64,000 nt of DNA from Gerris lacustris (taxonomy: Eukaryota; Arthropoda; Insecta; Hemiptera; Gerridae): contig OX578284.1 of the NCBI GenBank assembly GCA_951217055.1, forward strand, positions 28,608,187-28,672,186, given 5' to 3'. Every line of letters begins with the position of its first letter. Within the stretch, counting starts at the first letter, position 1. The notes under the pieces were generated by a model. That model was not told the origin of the DNA. It saw only the letters and a list, made by a program, of their open reading frames with translations, and did not search any database. Below are positions 33,975-47,300 of this stretch, one piece after another. A program made the translations under genes and the position numbers.

Positions 33975-36900
33975 TCAGTTATTGCTATTCTTGTTTTCTT
34001 GAGGGATGTCAGGAGCAATTTGTAACATGTTAGACACTAGTAGTGATAACACCTAAGAAAAAAAATGTTATAAAATAATAATTATAGATCAATAACTCTT
34101 TTAAAACAATGCAAAAAAATCAAATAATTAATTACCTAAACATGTTAATTTTTTCAGTTTTGTCTTATTAAGAAAATTTCATATTAAAAAGTATCAACCA
34201 AAAAATGTTATTTGTGAAAAGATCGAGACTTGCCAGGTAAATTTTATTTAGTTATTATATTCAAATTTATGTATACTATCGCTGTTTAAGATCTCTATTT
34301 AAAAATAAAAGTAACTTTTGTAACAATTTTTGGAACTTATCAAAACATTTTCTCAAATTATATGTTACGAGATAGGCACAAGTGTAGCATTACTTTTACA
34401 ATGTAAGTACATTTGTTTAAATTAGTTAATATTGTAGGGGGAAAATGAACAGCCTGCCTAGTTGAAATAAGGTAATTAGGTTTTATTAGTAATGAGATTA
34501 TACAGGGTGGTCCAAAAGTCTCCCCCCCCCCCCCCCCTCTTAACTTTTGAACGGTTTGAGATAAATTAATGAAACTTGGGGGATCTCTACCATGTGATGT
34601 ATGCATTTCCAATGATAATACAATAATCAGACATTAGTTTTACAAAATTTTAATTTTTGAAAAAAAAAAAAAAAAATCTATAAAAGCGTGTGCATGCTTT
34701 CCTTTTTTTAGGGCTAAAAACCCCACACATTCTGCATCTGATCTCCGAAAGAACCAAACACAAAAATTTGAAACTTTGCAGTTCTCTTTGACAGAAATGC
34801 ATCATGTGGGGTGTTAGAAGAAAAAGAAGAGGACACCCAGAGTACAAATATATATTTGGTTTCGTTTTTATACCAATTCATCTTCGCACCATGTGCTTTT
34901 AAAAATTGCCTTTCTTTGCCCTCTCCCCTTGTTTTTTTTTAACAAAACAATGAAAAATTCTGAAATAAATCAAAGTTAGTATTTGTTAAATAAACAAAAA
35001 ATGGTTTTAAAGGAATTTTTCATGTAGCATAGTTTAAGAGAAAAAAATCTCAAAAATTTAATATCTTAGAAATGGATTTGGTTAGACACTATGGAGTAGT
35101 TTTAATCCTGTTTGGACAATAAAAATGTATAGAAAGGTGTTTGTTTCACATCATTATAATAAATGGTTAACAAATTATAGCTGAAACAAACATTTAAATG
35201 GCCTCCACCCTTATACAGCTGGGCCACTTATGCTGGTTAATGAATTCGTTTTATTTGTTAAATTATCTATGGACCCTTTGTGGATGCTAAAGCACAAACT
35301 TGGCCAATTTATTTTAATTTACTTGTTTCACATAGGTATATAATGGTAAATATGAAGAAACAAAATTGTATAGTGTTATTTCTTTGAAATAATGATACTG
35401 GCTTTGGTTTTAGTAATGGCTTTAAAATAAATAAAAGATACCATAAATCTATTCCCCTAATTATTTAACAGGATTACCTTATCTAATGGATCCATGAATC
35501 CTCGCTGCATCCACTTAGGAATAGTAAGTCTTGCCTGTGAGAAACCAAGTTTTTGTAGTATGTAATCCACTCCATATGGTTCAATACTTTTACCACCCCA
35601 AGACAGCAATCTGCAAAATAAAATAAGAAATATAATGCAAAATTAAACCAGTATCCCATTCATTAGAATCTCAATGTTTAAAATAAAACTATATTATAAT
35701 TTCATTCATAAACTAATCATTAAAAAACCACCAAAAAGCAATACCTGACAGTGGGTTCAAGATGCCATGTTTTGCACTGAAAGTTCCTCCAATCAAGATT
35801 AGTTTGAAGTTGAATTGAAGACAGCATTGGAATGCTTGACTCTTGAGATGTGGAACTTGAAGATTCTCCTTCTCTTCTTATTTTATCACTTTCTGCCTGC
35901 CCTCTACTGCTTCCTGCTCCCTATAAATTGACAAGACAAACATTTAATAAAAAATTGATTAAGCTATATAAAGAAATAGACAATAGAGAAAAAATATTAA
36001 GATACTATGATGGTAAAATCTAATTAATTGTTCGTAAGACCAAGTCAACAATGCTTAAAATGAGAGCCCCAAATTCAGCTCAGACTACTAAATATTAACA
36101 TTTAAAATATTAGCACTTGTGTTTCATTTTGGAATTGATCTCACTTCAAACTTTCTTAAGAATAGATGTTAAATCTTTATTCATAATAAAACTCTTGCAA
36201 CATTGATTTGTGTGTCTAAAAATTATTTGTTCACAGTGTGAAGTAATTTTTATAAAATGTATAGCAGCAGTTTCCAATGGCATATTTACAGAGTGATTTA
36301 TTGATTCCAAAGGAAATAATTCATTTTTAAAGATTCCTTAGAATAAAAACTGTCACCCTCTACAGCAGTGGTTCTTAACCTTTTGGTAACTACGGCCCCC
36401 TTAAAATTTCCAAATGTAATAAATATAGTACCTAAATACCTTTCGAGGCCCCCCGGTTAAGAACCACTGCTTTACAGGACCTTAAGAAGGAACAGCTGAT
36501 ACAATAAGATCTTCTTAAGGAACATGATTCTTGATAGTTTAAATTTAAATCGATTAAACCCTTAACACTTTAAATGCAGTTTGACACTGTGGTCTGTGGT
36601 CAAGTAGCACATGTTTTTAAATAAAACACTATGAAGTATTTCCATATATCTCTACCTCAGAGATTAATAATTGTATCATCTTTTAGCATTTACAGCCAAG
36701 CAATTTTTTTTTCGCTAAAGCAAAACGTTAAACAGTCTTTCTTCAAAATATTAAACATATTTATTAGCGAAGGAGTTACAATTATTTGCTAATGCAATGC
36801 AGTACATACCACAAAAAGTCAATTATATAGATATATAATGTAAATGAATTATATAGATACAAATATATTAATAAACAGTAGAACATTTATTTAAATTGAT

Positions 36901-39900
36901 GATGATTCAATCAAAAAACTAAACATTTTTTACTAATTTTATTTTATTAACTGGTTAGACCAACAGTTATCATAAAATCTCAAATATGCATCCTAATTTT
37001 TAGCCTTAAATTTGTGAAAAAATAGAAATTCAAATACAATAAGTACTCAAAATATGTTAAGCATAAACTATGAATTCACATAGTTCAGTAACATTATCAT
37101 TTTAACTTAACTACAATTTAAAAAAAAAATCTTCAGAACTTATAAGTAGATAGATGCTAAAGTGAAAGCAACACTAAAACTTCTTAATGGCTTAATGTCT
37201 TTTAACTCTAAATTGTGTTGAGTTGTAATTAGTCCAACGTTTCCGGGAAGGGTGTATAAAAAAATACTTATAACAAAGTCTTTCCATCCTTATCTATTCT
37301 TTCCTCCTTATCTTAGTTATTAGGACATACTAATTTTCAGTATATAACAAAATAAATGACATTTTACTTAGTAGTAAATTACCCTCTATATATATTTGTA
37401 AACTTAGGATTTCTCCTTAACTTGGTCTTTTGGGTACGATATATTTTCGTTTAAAAATTAAAGTTTAAACATGTTGAACATTTCGCTATATTTCAACCCC
37501 TTTGGGTCATTTTCAAGCTAAAACAACAATTACAATTTAATTAATAATTACATCTTACAAAAAGCCTTACTAGTAATATCAAATCATTTAACAATCTTAA
37601 AATCTGTTACAAATATTTACAAAATTTTCTACAATATGATAATTTACTTATTTTTTTAATTCTATATAATTATTAAAATTCATACCTTTTTACAAATTTT
37701 TCATTTAATCCTGGTATTACATCATTTAATCACAGTTCTAGTTACATTTTTACACAGTGGAAATGTGTTAAAAATGTAACTAGAACTGTGATTAAATTAT
37801 GTAATACCAGGATTAAATGAAAAATTTGTAAAAAGGTATGAATTTTAATAATTATATAGAATTAAAAAAATAAGTAAATTATCATAATGTAGAAAATTTT
37901 GTAACAGATTTTAAGATTGTTAAATGATTTGATATTACTAGTAAGGCTTTTTGTAAGATGTAATTATTAATTAAATTGTAATTGTTGTTTTAGCTTGAAA
38001 ATGACCCAAAGGGGTTGAAATATAGCGAAATGTTCAACATGTTTAAACTTTAATTTTTAAACGAAAATATATCGTACCCAAAAGACCAAGTTAAGGAGAA
38101 ATCCTAAGTTTACAAAAAAATGACATTTTACTTGTATTACACTTACAATTCTATCCTTTTCTCTAACATACGAAGTAATCAAGTCGTGTAAAAAGAAGAA
38201 GCATTCAGCGTCAACAGTTACAAATATATGATCCTCAAACTCGGTGACAAAACTGCATTCAACACAAGGTTTTCCATCTAAAACAATACAGTTAAATGTT
38301 AAAACTTGATCAGTGGAAAATAAGCAATAGTAACACAATTATGTATGCACAATTTGAAGCTTTTTTTTATAAACCTTGAGGCCTAATGGCATATTTGTTG
38401 AGTAATTTACTGATACAAAATAAAAGAAGTCATATTTTACAAACTAACACAATAACCGACCTAGGGAAAAAAATGAGTCCAAGGACGAAAACCATCATCC
38501 TCATCAGGACCTTAAGAAAGTTCAACTGATTAATTAAGCTCTTGCAAAGGAGCATCATTGACAGGGCTCTCCTATGCAATGGTTAGACAGTGAAGACAAA
38601 CCACTTGTTACAACTTAGCTATTAGGCACTAAATTCGACCCATTTTACTAATATTTTGGTAGTGAGTTCAAACCACTTCACACTGTAAAATGTACAGCCG
38701 AAGTGATCATTATCTAAGCCAAGAAATTCAGAGCACCAAGGTTGGGGGGGGGGGGGGGGGGGGGGGGGGGTCTCACACCTATGACTCTGTACCTGTACTG
38801 CCCTCGACTCACAGATCTAAATCAGAGCACCACTACATAGTGTAGTAGTAGTAGTAGTTCTCTAGTACTTCCGACAAAACAGGTAGGACAAACCTGGCGA
38901 TTAGGCTATATTTCAGGCCTATTTTATAAGCCCTGTGGTGGAGAGTTCCAGCCACTTCACACATCATACATCTATCTATCTAGTGGTACTGCCGAAGCTG
39001 GTTCATAGAGTAAATCTCAATTAATTTAACCCCCCCTCCCTTATTGTATTTAAACTGCATGATGCTTGACCCTTCTTAATTAGTACTTAATAATTTTTAT
39101 TTAATAATTTTAATTGTAATTTGATAATTCTTTGCCATTTTGATTATAGTATTTATAAAGGTAAACTGATATTATTAATATCATTAATAATTACACTTTG
39201 ATTCAATTTAAGTTTTTTAATTTTTAAGTTTGATCGAAGTACGTACTGTTCAATAATAAAAATTCAATTAAAAATATTTACCAGGGTCTTGTGTGGAGGG
39301 TGTTGAAGAAGGCTGAAGATGTTCAGTTTTGAGGACAGTTTGGAAGGAGGGTAAAGCAAAGATAACTTCTCTTGTATGATTAGGATCCGGTGGTCTAGTT
39401 GGAGCTCTTACTCTGCCTACTGCACCTTCACTGGCATCCCTTTCCCTTTCCACGCAGGGAAACCTATCCACAGCTTTAACAATAAACATACAAATTAAAA
39501 TATTATTTTAATATTTTTCCAAGCTGGGCTCTGTTGTGTCATAAAGGCAACGAGAGCTTAGTATGGTCAAACAATGTTAATAAAAAGTACAGTAAACACT
39601 TAATTATCCATTATGACATGGGACTTCACAAGTGATAGATCAGAGAGTGATTTAGTATAACAATATTTATAATTAAAACATATATGAGGGAGGGAAGATA
39701 CAGGATCAATCAATAAGTTACATCAAATATAGAAGAAATAGAGAGTCCCACCTAAATGAAACTAAAGTTTTGCAAACTTATTAGAAAATAAGTAGACAAT
39801 CTATGAGATATGTTTTCATAGAAAATTTAAAACATTTTTGAAAACGTGTTTTCATGAAGAAGATGCTTTTAAGAAGAAACATGATTATATCCTAGAAAAA

Positions 39901-42900
39901 GTTGTATGAACTTGGGCTCAAAACATTATGACAACAGTGTTTTCATATGGCTTTCAATCTAGATTCAGTTTTCAAAACATTATTAATCCTTCATGAGACC
40001 ATAGCTATTATATAATTTTAATGGGAGATGGGAGGGGAGGAGGGGGAGATAGTCTACTGTATTTAAAACATAGTCAAATACTGTAAGTCATTTAATTTAT
40101 GATACATATTAAAACACCAGAGGTTCCTAAGGAGTGAAAGTTTCAAAATCCATAGTGGTTTGGAGTTCATGATATAAAATAATAGCTTAGATTTATTGAT
40201 TTACTTAAGAAATAAAGTTTATCAGTACACTGTTACCATTCTATAACAAGGAAGTTGAAATTAAAAGAGTCATAACATGAGCACTATAATCATAGCTTAA
40301 CTGTTCTATACTTCATGATGTCTATTATGAATTGATTTAAAAACTATCTTAATTAGTTAAGTATTGCTGCAATTAAGGCTGTAGCCATTTCTGAATCTCT
40401 AAATTAGGACATTGTACATTGAGCTAATTTAGTGTGATATCACGAGGTAAATTGTTAGAGACTTACCATCAATATCAGAGCAGGAGAAAGCATAGTGGAA
40501 CCACTCGTGAAGGGTTTTAAATTGAGGTGGGAAAACTATGTTCCTGGATACCCTACACACAGTAGCCATAGAATGATGATGTGCTGTAGCAGCCTGTTGT
40601 TCCACGGCTAAACCAAGACTAAGAGTAAGTGTTTCAACTATGTGAGAATCTAGGGTTCCACCTCCTAAAAAAAAAAAAACTAATTAAGATTTTATTTTTT
40701 GATATCAAGCCATAAACTAATAAATATTTAAAAATCAAGGCATACATTCTTCCAGAGATGGAGTCTGAGATTAGGTAAATTCCATCATTTTAAAGGAGGC
40801 ACTAGGGTATGGGTCCAAATTGCTTATATTTATAACACACATCACGAGCATCAACCCATTCTTGGAATGAGTTTGAAAGTCAGGATTACACTCAATCTCA
40901 GATCTGGTCTTTAGATTTAAATTAAAATTAATAAGCTTACTACAAGTCATAATTGATAATGGATTTCTAATTGGGATAGTTCAGTTTATTTCTCTGTCCT
41001 GTGGCCAGAGGGGTTTCCTCCACCATCCCCCCCCCCCATAAGCTTAAAAGAAACCCTTCAAAAACCTCTCTCTCTCTCTCTACCTCTATTTCTATGTGTC
41101 CATCTATTTCAATTTATTTAAGTTTATTTATCATCTCTTTTATAATTTAATTAAAATATATATAATCTAAAGGAATAAATAAATAAATAATTGGACGCAA
41201 GAGAGAAGTTATTTAGTGTACAATTTGTTTCACCACCCTTACCAAAAACAATCAACCCTACACCAGGCTCTACACAGGTCTCTTATTCTCTTACCCTAAA
41301 AAAGGTACACATTGAAGAAGGGAGTGGAATAGGGTTGGGACATCGATAGGCAAACATTGATGTTTTCGATACATCGACATCGGTCCTCCAAGCTGAAGAG
41401 CAAAAAAAAAAAAAAAAAAAAAGGTCACCACTTTCAAAAAATCTCCCTTTTTGTCCCCGATTGTTGTTGTCGTCCGTTTTTTAGACTGCGATGCATCGAT
41501 AACATCGGTCTTTTCGATGTTTCAGGAAAACATCGATGTTCACCGATACATCGATGTTAAACATCGATTTTTTAAAGTCCGATACATCGATGTTTTCGAG
41601 ACATCGACATCGATGTCCCAACCCTAGAGTGGAAGAAGGAAGTTCTTAAGGCATTTTAGAAGCAACATATGTAGCTCATTTTTCCATTGTCTAGTTTAAA
41701 ACCTAGCTCCTAGAGCTCTCTAGGTATCAGTAGAAATGAACTACACCACACTAATTGTGTTACTTATCAGCTATTAATATAAAAATAGGAAATTTTACTT
41801 TGACTGTCTCCGTGAACTAATCTTTACATCTCTAACCGTAAATTATAAAGTATTATCATATATATTATTACTTAATTGAAGAGATACAGTGCAAAACCGA
41901 TTCTATCACAAGGTGAAAGGTCAAAATTGAATTTGCAAGTTTTTTCCTTGATTGTTTTAGTAACTTTCAAGGTAAATAACCATATCAAATGATATCTAGA
42001 GTTAGAATAAAAGTGAAAGTTAGTTTTGCACTTTACCTCCTTAATTGTTCAGTAATGATGATTATAGTATAATAATTGAAGCGGACTTTCCTAAGTAGAA
42101 CAATCTGTAACGTCAGTCCTAGTTGACCCTAGGACCCTAGCGTATATTTAAGCATTCATTTTTTAGCTGTTATCTGCTGAAAAAACTAGAATGATTATAG
42201 AAACACTCACCTTCAGATGATGGAACTTGTTGAGCCTCAGTTGAGAAAGAAATAAATGGTTCTTTGAGAGAGAAAAGTGCCCATGATTTAGACTTGAAAT
42301 TAATACCGTGGAAACATGCCAGAGATATATTTGTGCCATGAAGATCCAGCGTTCCTCCAAGAATTGTACCACCACATTCTGGAGTAAGACCGAGAGCCCT
42401 TTGCCAGTGTCTGTGATGTCTTGTCCCCTCACAGCAATCCACTAAACAAGTGGAAAAGTATATACAACACTTTTTACAATTAAATTCAACCTAAAATAAC
42501 AATGAGTTTTCTTATCTCCTTGTCCCTAACTTATATTTATTATTTTTGGAGTGGTTTGGTCTTTTAGGGTAAATAATTGAAACAGTTATATTTCATAAAA
42601 TTTTAAAATAATAAGGGTTGAAGCAATAATAAGTGGCCAGATCCCCCGTCCTAAAGCTAGTTGAATTCCTCAATTAAGTAAGGATAATTACTAAAATTAG
42701 TTAATAAGTTGTAAAAGTAGTCATTTTTAAATAAAAATTAATTTCCCTGATGTGTCAAAGAGAAATTGATTTTAGTGTTACTGAATACAAAAATATTTAA
42801 ATTATTTTGTTGTAGTTTATCCAAATGTTAAAAAAAAATATATATATATTTGAATTACCCTGATCAATGTTGGCAGCATTTTTCTTTGGGCGAGCATTTC

Positions 42901-44372
42901 GAGCTAGCTGTGAATCGGAACGTCCAAGAGATGAGAAAACTCTCTTGCTAGAGTTAAACTGTTGCATGAAGAACTCTTCTAGCTTTGCATACATCTTAAG
43001 CAAGTCAACGGTAGTAGATTTACTAATCATCATTTGTAACTGATCCCAGCCAAGATCACCATGAACAAATATTTGTGTAGCTCTGGAAAATAAATGAATA
43101 CATGTTGAAGTCAAAAGGGATGACGCATGTAAGTTATAAAATGGGTATGTTGGGGACACATGATGTCAATGGTTCATACAAAGACAAAACTTAAGATAAC
43201 AGAAATGTGAAATCCGGTTAGACTGTAAAAGTTAGAAATTTGGAAAGTAACAGAGAACGCCAACCACCAAAGAACCACCAAATTATAAAGAAAACTAATA
43301 ATGCCTGGAGAATATATCAAGGAGAATCCTGGAGATATTGGAACAGGAAAAACACTCCCACAAAAGAGTATAGAATAGAACAACACCTAATCAATATACA
43401 GTGTGCCCCACTATAGAGCACTGAAGAGGAAAAATTTGTTTATTTGTAAGTTTTGGAAAAAAGTAATTTCAGGCCACTTAATGTGATCACATTTTTATTA
43501 TTGTTATCAACCACTTAGGGGGATCAAAATAGCTTGAAACTGGCCCACCCAATAACAATGCATTAACAAAAAAAATTCCGTTTATTGTAATCTAAGTTAA
43601 AATAATTGGAATTTTTAAAATAATTTTCAGGGAAAAGACTGGAGCTGTGGCACTGGTGTTTTGGTGAACATATTTTTTCTGAGAGAGTAAGCCTCACCTC
43701 ACCTCCCCACATCACAAAGAAGAACCGCAGTCATATCACAGAACTCAGTCACAATAAACAAAATATTAATGGTGTAGATGTGGATCGTGAAGGGTAATAA
43801 AACGATGTGGTTTAAAATTTACGAATGGCTATATTTTGCCCCACTCCTGGGCATAGACGTGCCTGAAACATCATTTTAACTTCATATTAATACAGTTCTG
43901 ACTAGGTCTATGCCCCGGAGTGGGCAAAAAATAGCCATTCGTAAATTTTAAACCACATCGTTTTATTACCCTTCACGACCCACATCTACACCATTAGTTA
44001 ATATAAAAGGGACAAAAAAGGAACTTTTACTTCGGCACAAATTTAAATTCTTCTTATAATTCTAAATTGGAATTTTGAATCTGCAACATGAGAATATTTA
44101 CAATGGCCTCTGTAATTATTTGTTTTATTAGCACGTTCACTCTATTATCCAGGTGTTCTGGATAAACTTTCATAAATGTCCAGTTAATTGTTCATACCTT
44201 CGTGTATGTGAAGTCTTAGCCTGATTCCATTCATCACGAAGTATTGTCTCCAAAGAGGATATTCTAGACATTAGAACAGCTGTACCCATGTAGTCCAACC
44301 TGAACTCTACTGCTCCAAGCTTCAATCCTACTAGATGATCTGGTTCTGTACCACGCTCTTCTCGAACAACCA
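33975..44372 (-). CDS. tweek: tweek/BLTP1 exon block 3, C-terminal (9 exons)
   Basis: Exons 44198-44372, 42859-43082, 42211-42441, 40467-40664, 39282-39473, 38147-38277, 35745-35920, 35478-35610 and 33975-34052. The first encodes VEFRLDYMGTAVLMSRISSL. The second encodes QIFVHGDLGWDQLQMMISKS, then EEFFMQQFNSSKR. The third encodes GGTILGGTLDLHGTNISLAC. The fifth encodes REVIFALPSFQTVLKTEHLQ and the sixth CSFVTEFEDHIFVTVDAE. The eighth encodes LLSWGGKSIEPYGVDYILQ. The last exon gives the 25-residue tail from VLSLLVSNM to the TGA. The short tail lacks the lysine-rich end that vertebrate homologues carry. No poly(A) signal could be assigned with confidence downstream of 33975. Confidence 0.94.
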
Positions 44373-47300
44373 CTGAAAGAACAGAAACATAAAACATTTA
44401 GAAAGAAAAAAACAATTAAAAGATTCCAAAATCAAAGATATTAAAAAAAATTATACAGGGAAATTCAAGTAATAGTTAACTAACTATTCAATTAATATTA
44501 TATTGGTCAATTAACCTCCTAGCGATATCAGTTTAAAAGATTTTCCCACAGTAAATAGTCCTCAGACTGTTGCAGTTATTTTTAATAACTACTACTAAGA
44601 TTTGTTGTCGCATGGGCGTGTTTGGGAACAGAGGAAATTAGAAAAGGTTTCACTTTTACTTTATGGCACTATATGCCATAAAGTAAAAGTGACATAGTAA
44701 AGTAACTGACTTATTATATAGTGTCATAAAGTAATCATATCTTTATTTTTTTAATAGTAATTTTTAAGTATGATATTCATGATGATACAATAGACAAGAT
44801 GTACAATCTTCAAGAATGTAGGTACTTTTGATCAATTGACTCTCATAGACTGTTGCAACCAAACTCAAATTACAACTCTCAACTAACTTGACTCTAACTA
44901 ACTTGAATAGACGTGACTCAAGCGACGCTTACTGTTAGTAAACAGGTTGGCCAACTTACTCAAACTTATATACAATAGCCCACTTACTACAAGACATTTC
45001 ACATCATTATCTATTGATTATTCTTCAGTTAATACCTTTGATTGTAATTACGAGTATTTCTTGTCTCAAGGGTATTTAGGGATGACCATTAAAAAAACAA
45101 AAACATTAACATAATTTAATTTAAATTACCGTATTGCTTTGAATATAAGACACACTTTTTCCATTTTTTGCATCGCGAAAATCTGGGTGCGTTTTATATT
45201 CGAGGTGCGTCTTATAATTGATGAATTCAAGTGTAACATACTGAAATAGCATTTCCTTCTGTAAGCAACGTTGCGTGATCTAACAACCTATATTCTAGGA
45301 ACTTCTCGGTCAAAAATAGTTAAGATCATGTTTTTAGTTTTTATTTCCAATTCTCTGAATTTTGCCGGGATATTATTGTCGGCCTCCTTTTACATTAATA
45401 TAATTTTAAAGAATTTCAACGAGTTCAATTTCCGATGAGATGTTCAGTGGAGGGGGTTCCATTGTACCTATGTATTTCTTTTTAGTTCAGTTCTCTTTCT
45501 ATTCCTTGTCTGTTGTCTTCTAGGTTTACTTACACTTCGCAAAGTTGGGGAAAGAAAGAAGGGTTCGTTATGAAGCCGGTGATTAAAGAAAGTGATTCAA
45601 TTTGTGGAACGCTACGGTAATCGAGCCGCGGGGAAAGAGTTCAGTATTAGTGAATGTAAGGTGCGACATTGGCGCAATGAAAAGCATGAACTCTTTAAAT
45701 TTCTCAAATCAAGGAAAGCCTTCACTGGGCCAAAGAAAGGTCGACATCCTGCGGTAGATGAAGCCGTTTTGAATTTCGTCACCAATCAAAGGCACAAGGG
45801 GCTTCCAGTTATGTATGTATCTACCAAAATACCTTGAATTATAGAGTTACCAAATACGAGCATTTTTTTAAAATTTTTGTGTAATAACATATACCTCAAA
45901 TCTATCTGAAGAAGAAGATAATCGTTTATTTTTTTTTTAACCAATAAATTAGATACAACATAAACATTAGATACAACATTCATTAAATACAAAATCACAC
46001 TGCTAAGTACGTATACGTTGCTAACTACTCGTTCCAATAAATATACTTGACTCAATTAGAAAATTATTATTAGTAAAATTATTAAATAAAACTTATTTAA
46101 AAAATCCCTTGATCCGCTTATGAGCAATATTATTTTATTACATCAATTTATACTTATATATTTACAGTTTTACTGGTTTATAATTTAACACAGTCGACAC
46201 TGTCAATTTCTGACGATTCTCTTGGTGCACTTTCCATTTTAAATAATATACGAATACTTTTCTCAATGATAGAAACAATAATTGAAAAAAAGCGTTGTTT
46301 TGTGGATAAATAGCTAGTTTGACAGAAAGAAGGAGTAAGAGAGAGAGAGTATAGTGAGAGAGAGATGGAAAGATAGAAGAGTTGGGATTGGGCACGAAAC
46401 GATACCAAACCAAAAGTATAGTAGAGGGAGAGTCTCTCTCATCCTTAATATTCCACCTAGACTAACTACAAACTTAAACCATCAACTTTTAAAAATTGTA
46501 AAATATATCCCGTCACTGTAAAAAAACTGCTGCTTGTATCAGGTTGAAATTTTATATGCCTGTTTCAATTGTACTTTAGACGATGTGTATGAAGTTTTAT
46601 TAAAATCGTTACGTTAGAACGTAAGATATCGGTAAAAACGTTGTTTTCTTTATTTAAACGTTTAGGTCTGCTTTAATAAATTTAGCAATCTTTATCACTT
46701 CATAACAGAGTCGGTGTTAGTTTTACTAAAAAAAAAATATTTATAAAAGTTGTTTGTCTCATTAAATAGATAAAGTTAGCATTTTTTCCCGTCCTAAAAT
46801 TCCAATTTTAAATTTGAAGCTTACGTTTACGCGAGCGTTGCACGTGAACGCTTGGGCGGATAACGTTGTAGAACGAACCTGTCCTGGGCATTGGTAAAAT
46901 GAACATGTGTACCAAATTTCAACTAAGTCGGTCAACTTTTACACAAGTTATCGTCATTCGCAGATTTTGTGACGCTTTTAGCGTGACGGTGATTTTGTGA
47001 CGGTGATTTTGTGACAGTTAATTTGTGATGGTGATTTTGGTCGTTTTTTTCGGATTCACTCCCGGGCTCCAGAACGTGCCATAAGGAACTTCGTTCCAAT
47101 AAAATAGTTACTCATACAAGTAAGAACTTAAAATTATATTGGATATTAGACTATTACAAGTCTATAACAATTAGACTTCTCTGATCACTTTTCAAAATCT
47201 AACCTTGATACTTCTCTGCCAGCTTACATCTAAATAAAGATTTAATATTCCAACAATAGCCATGGGACTATAAATTTGACGTCTAAACAAGTTGGTAAAA

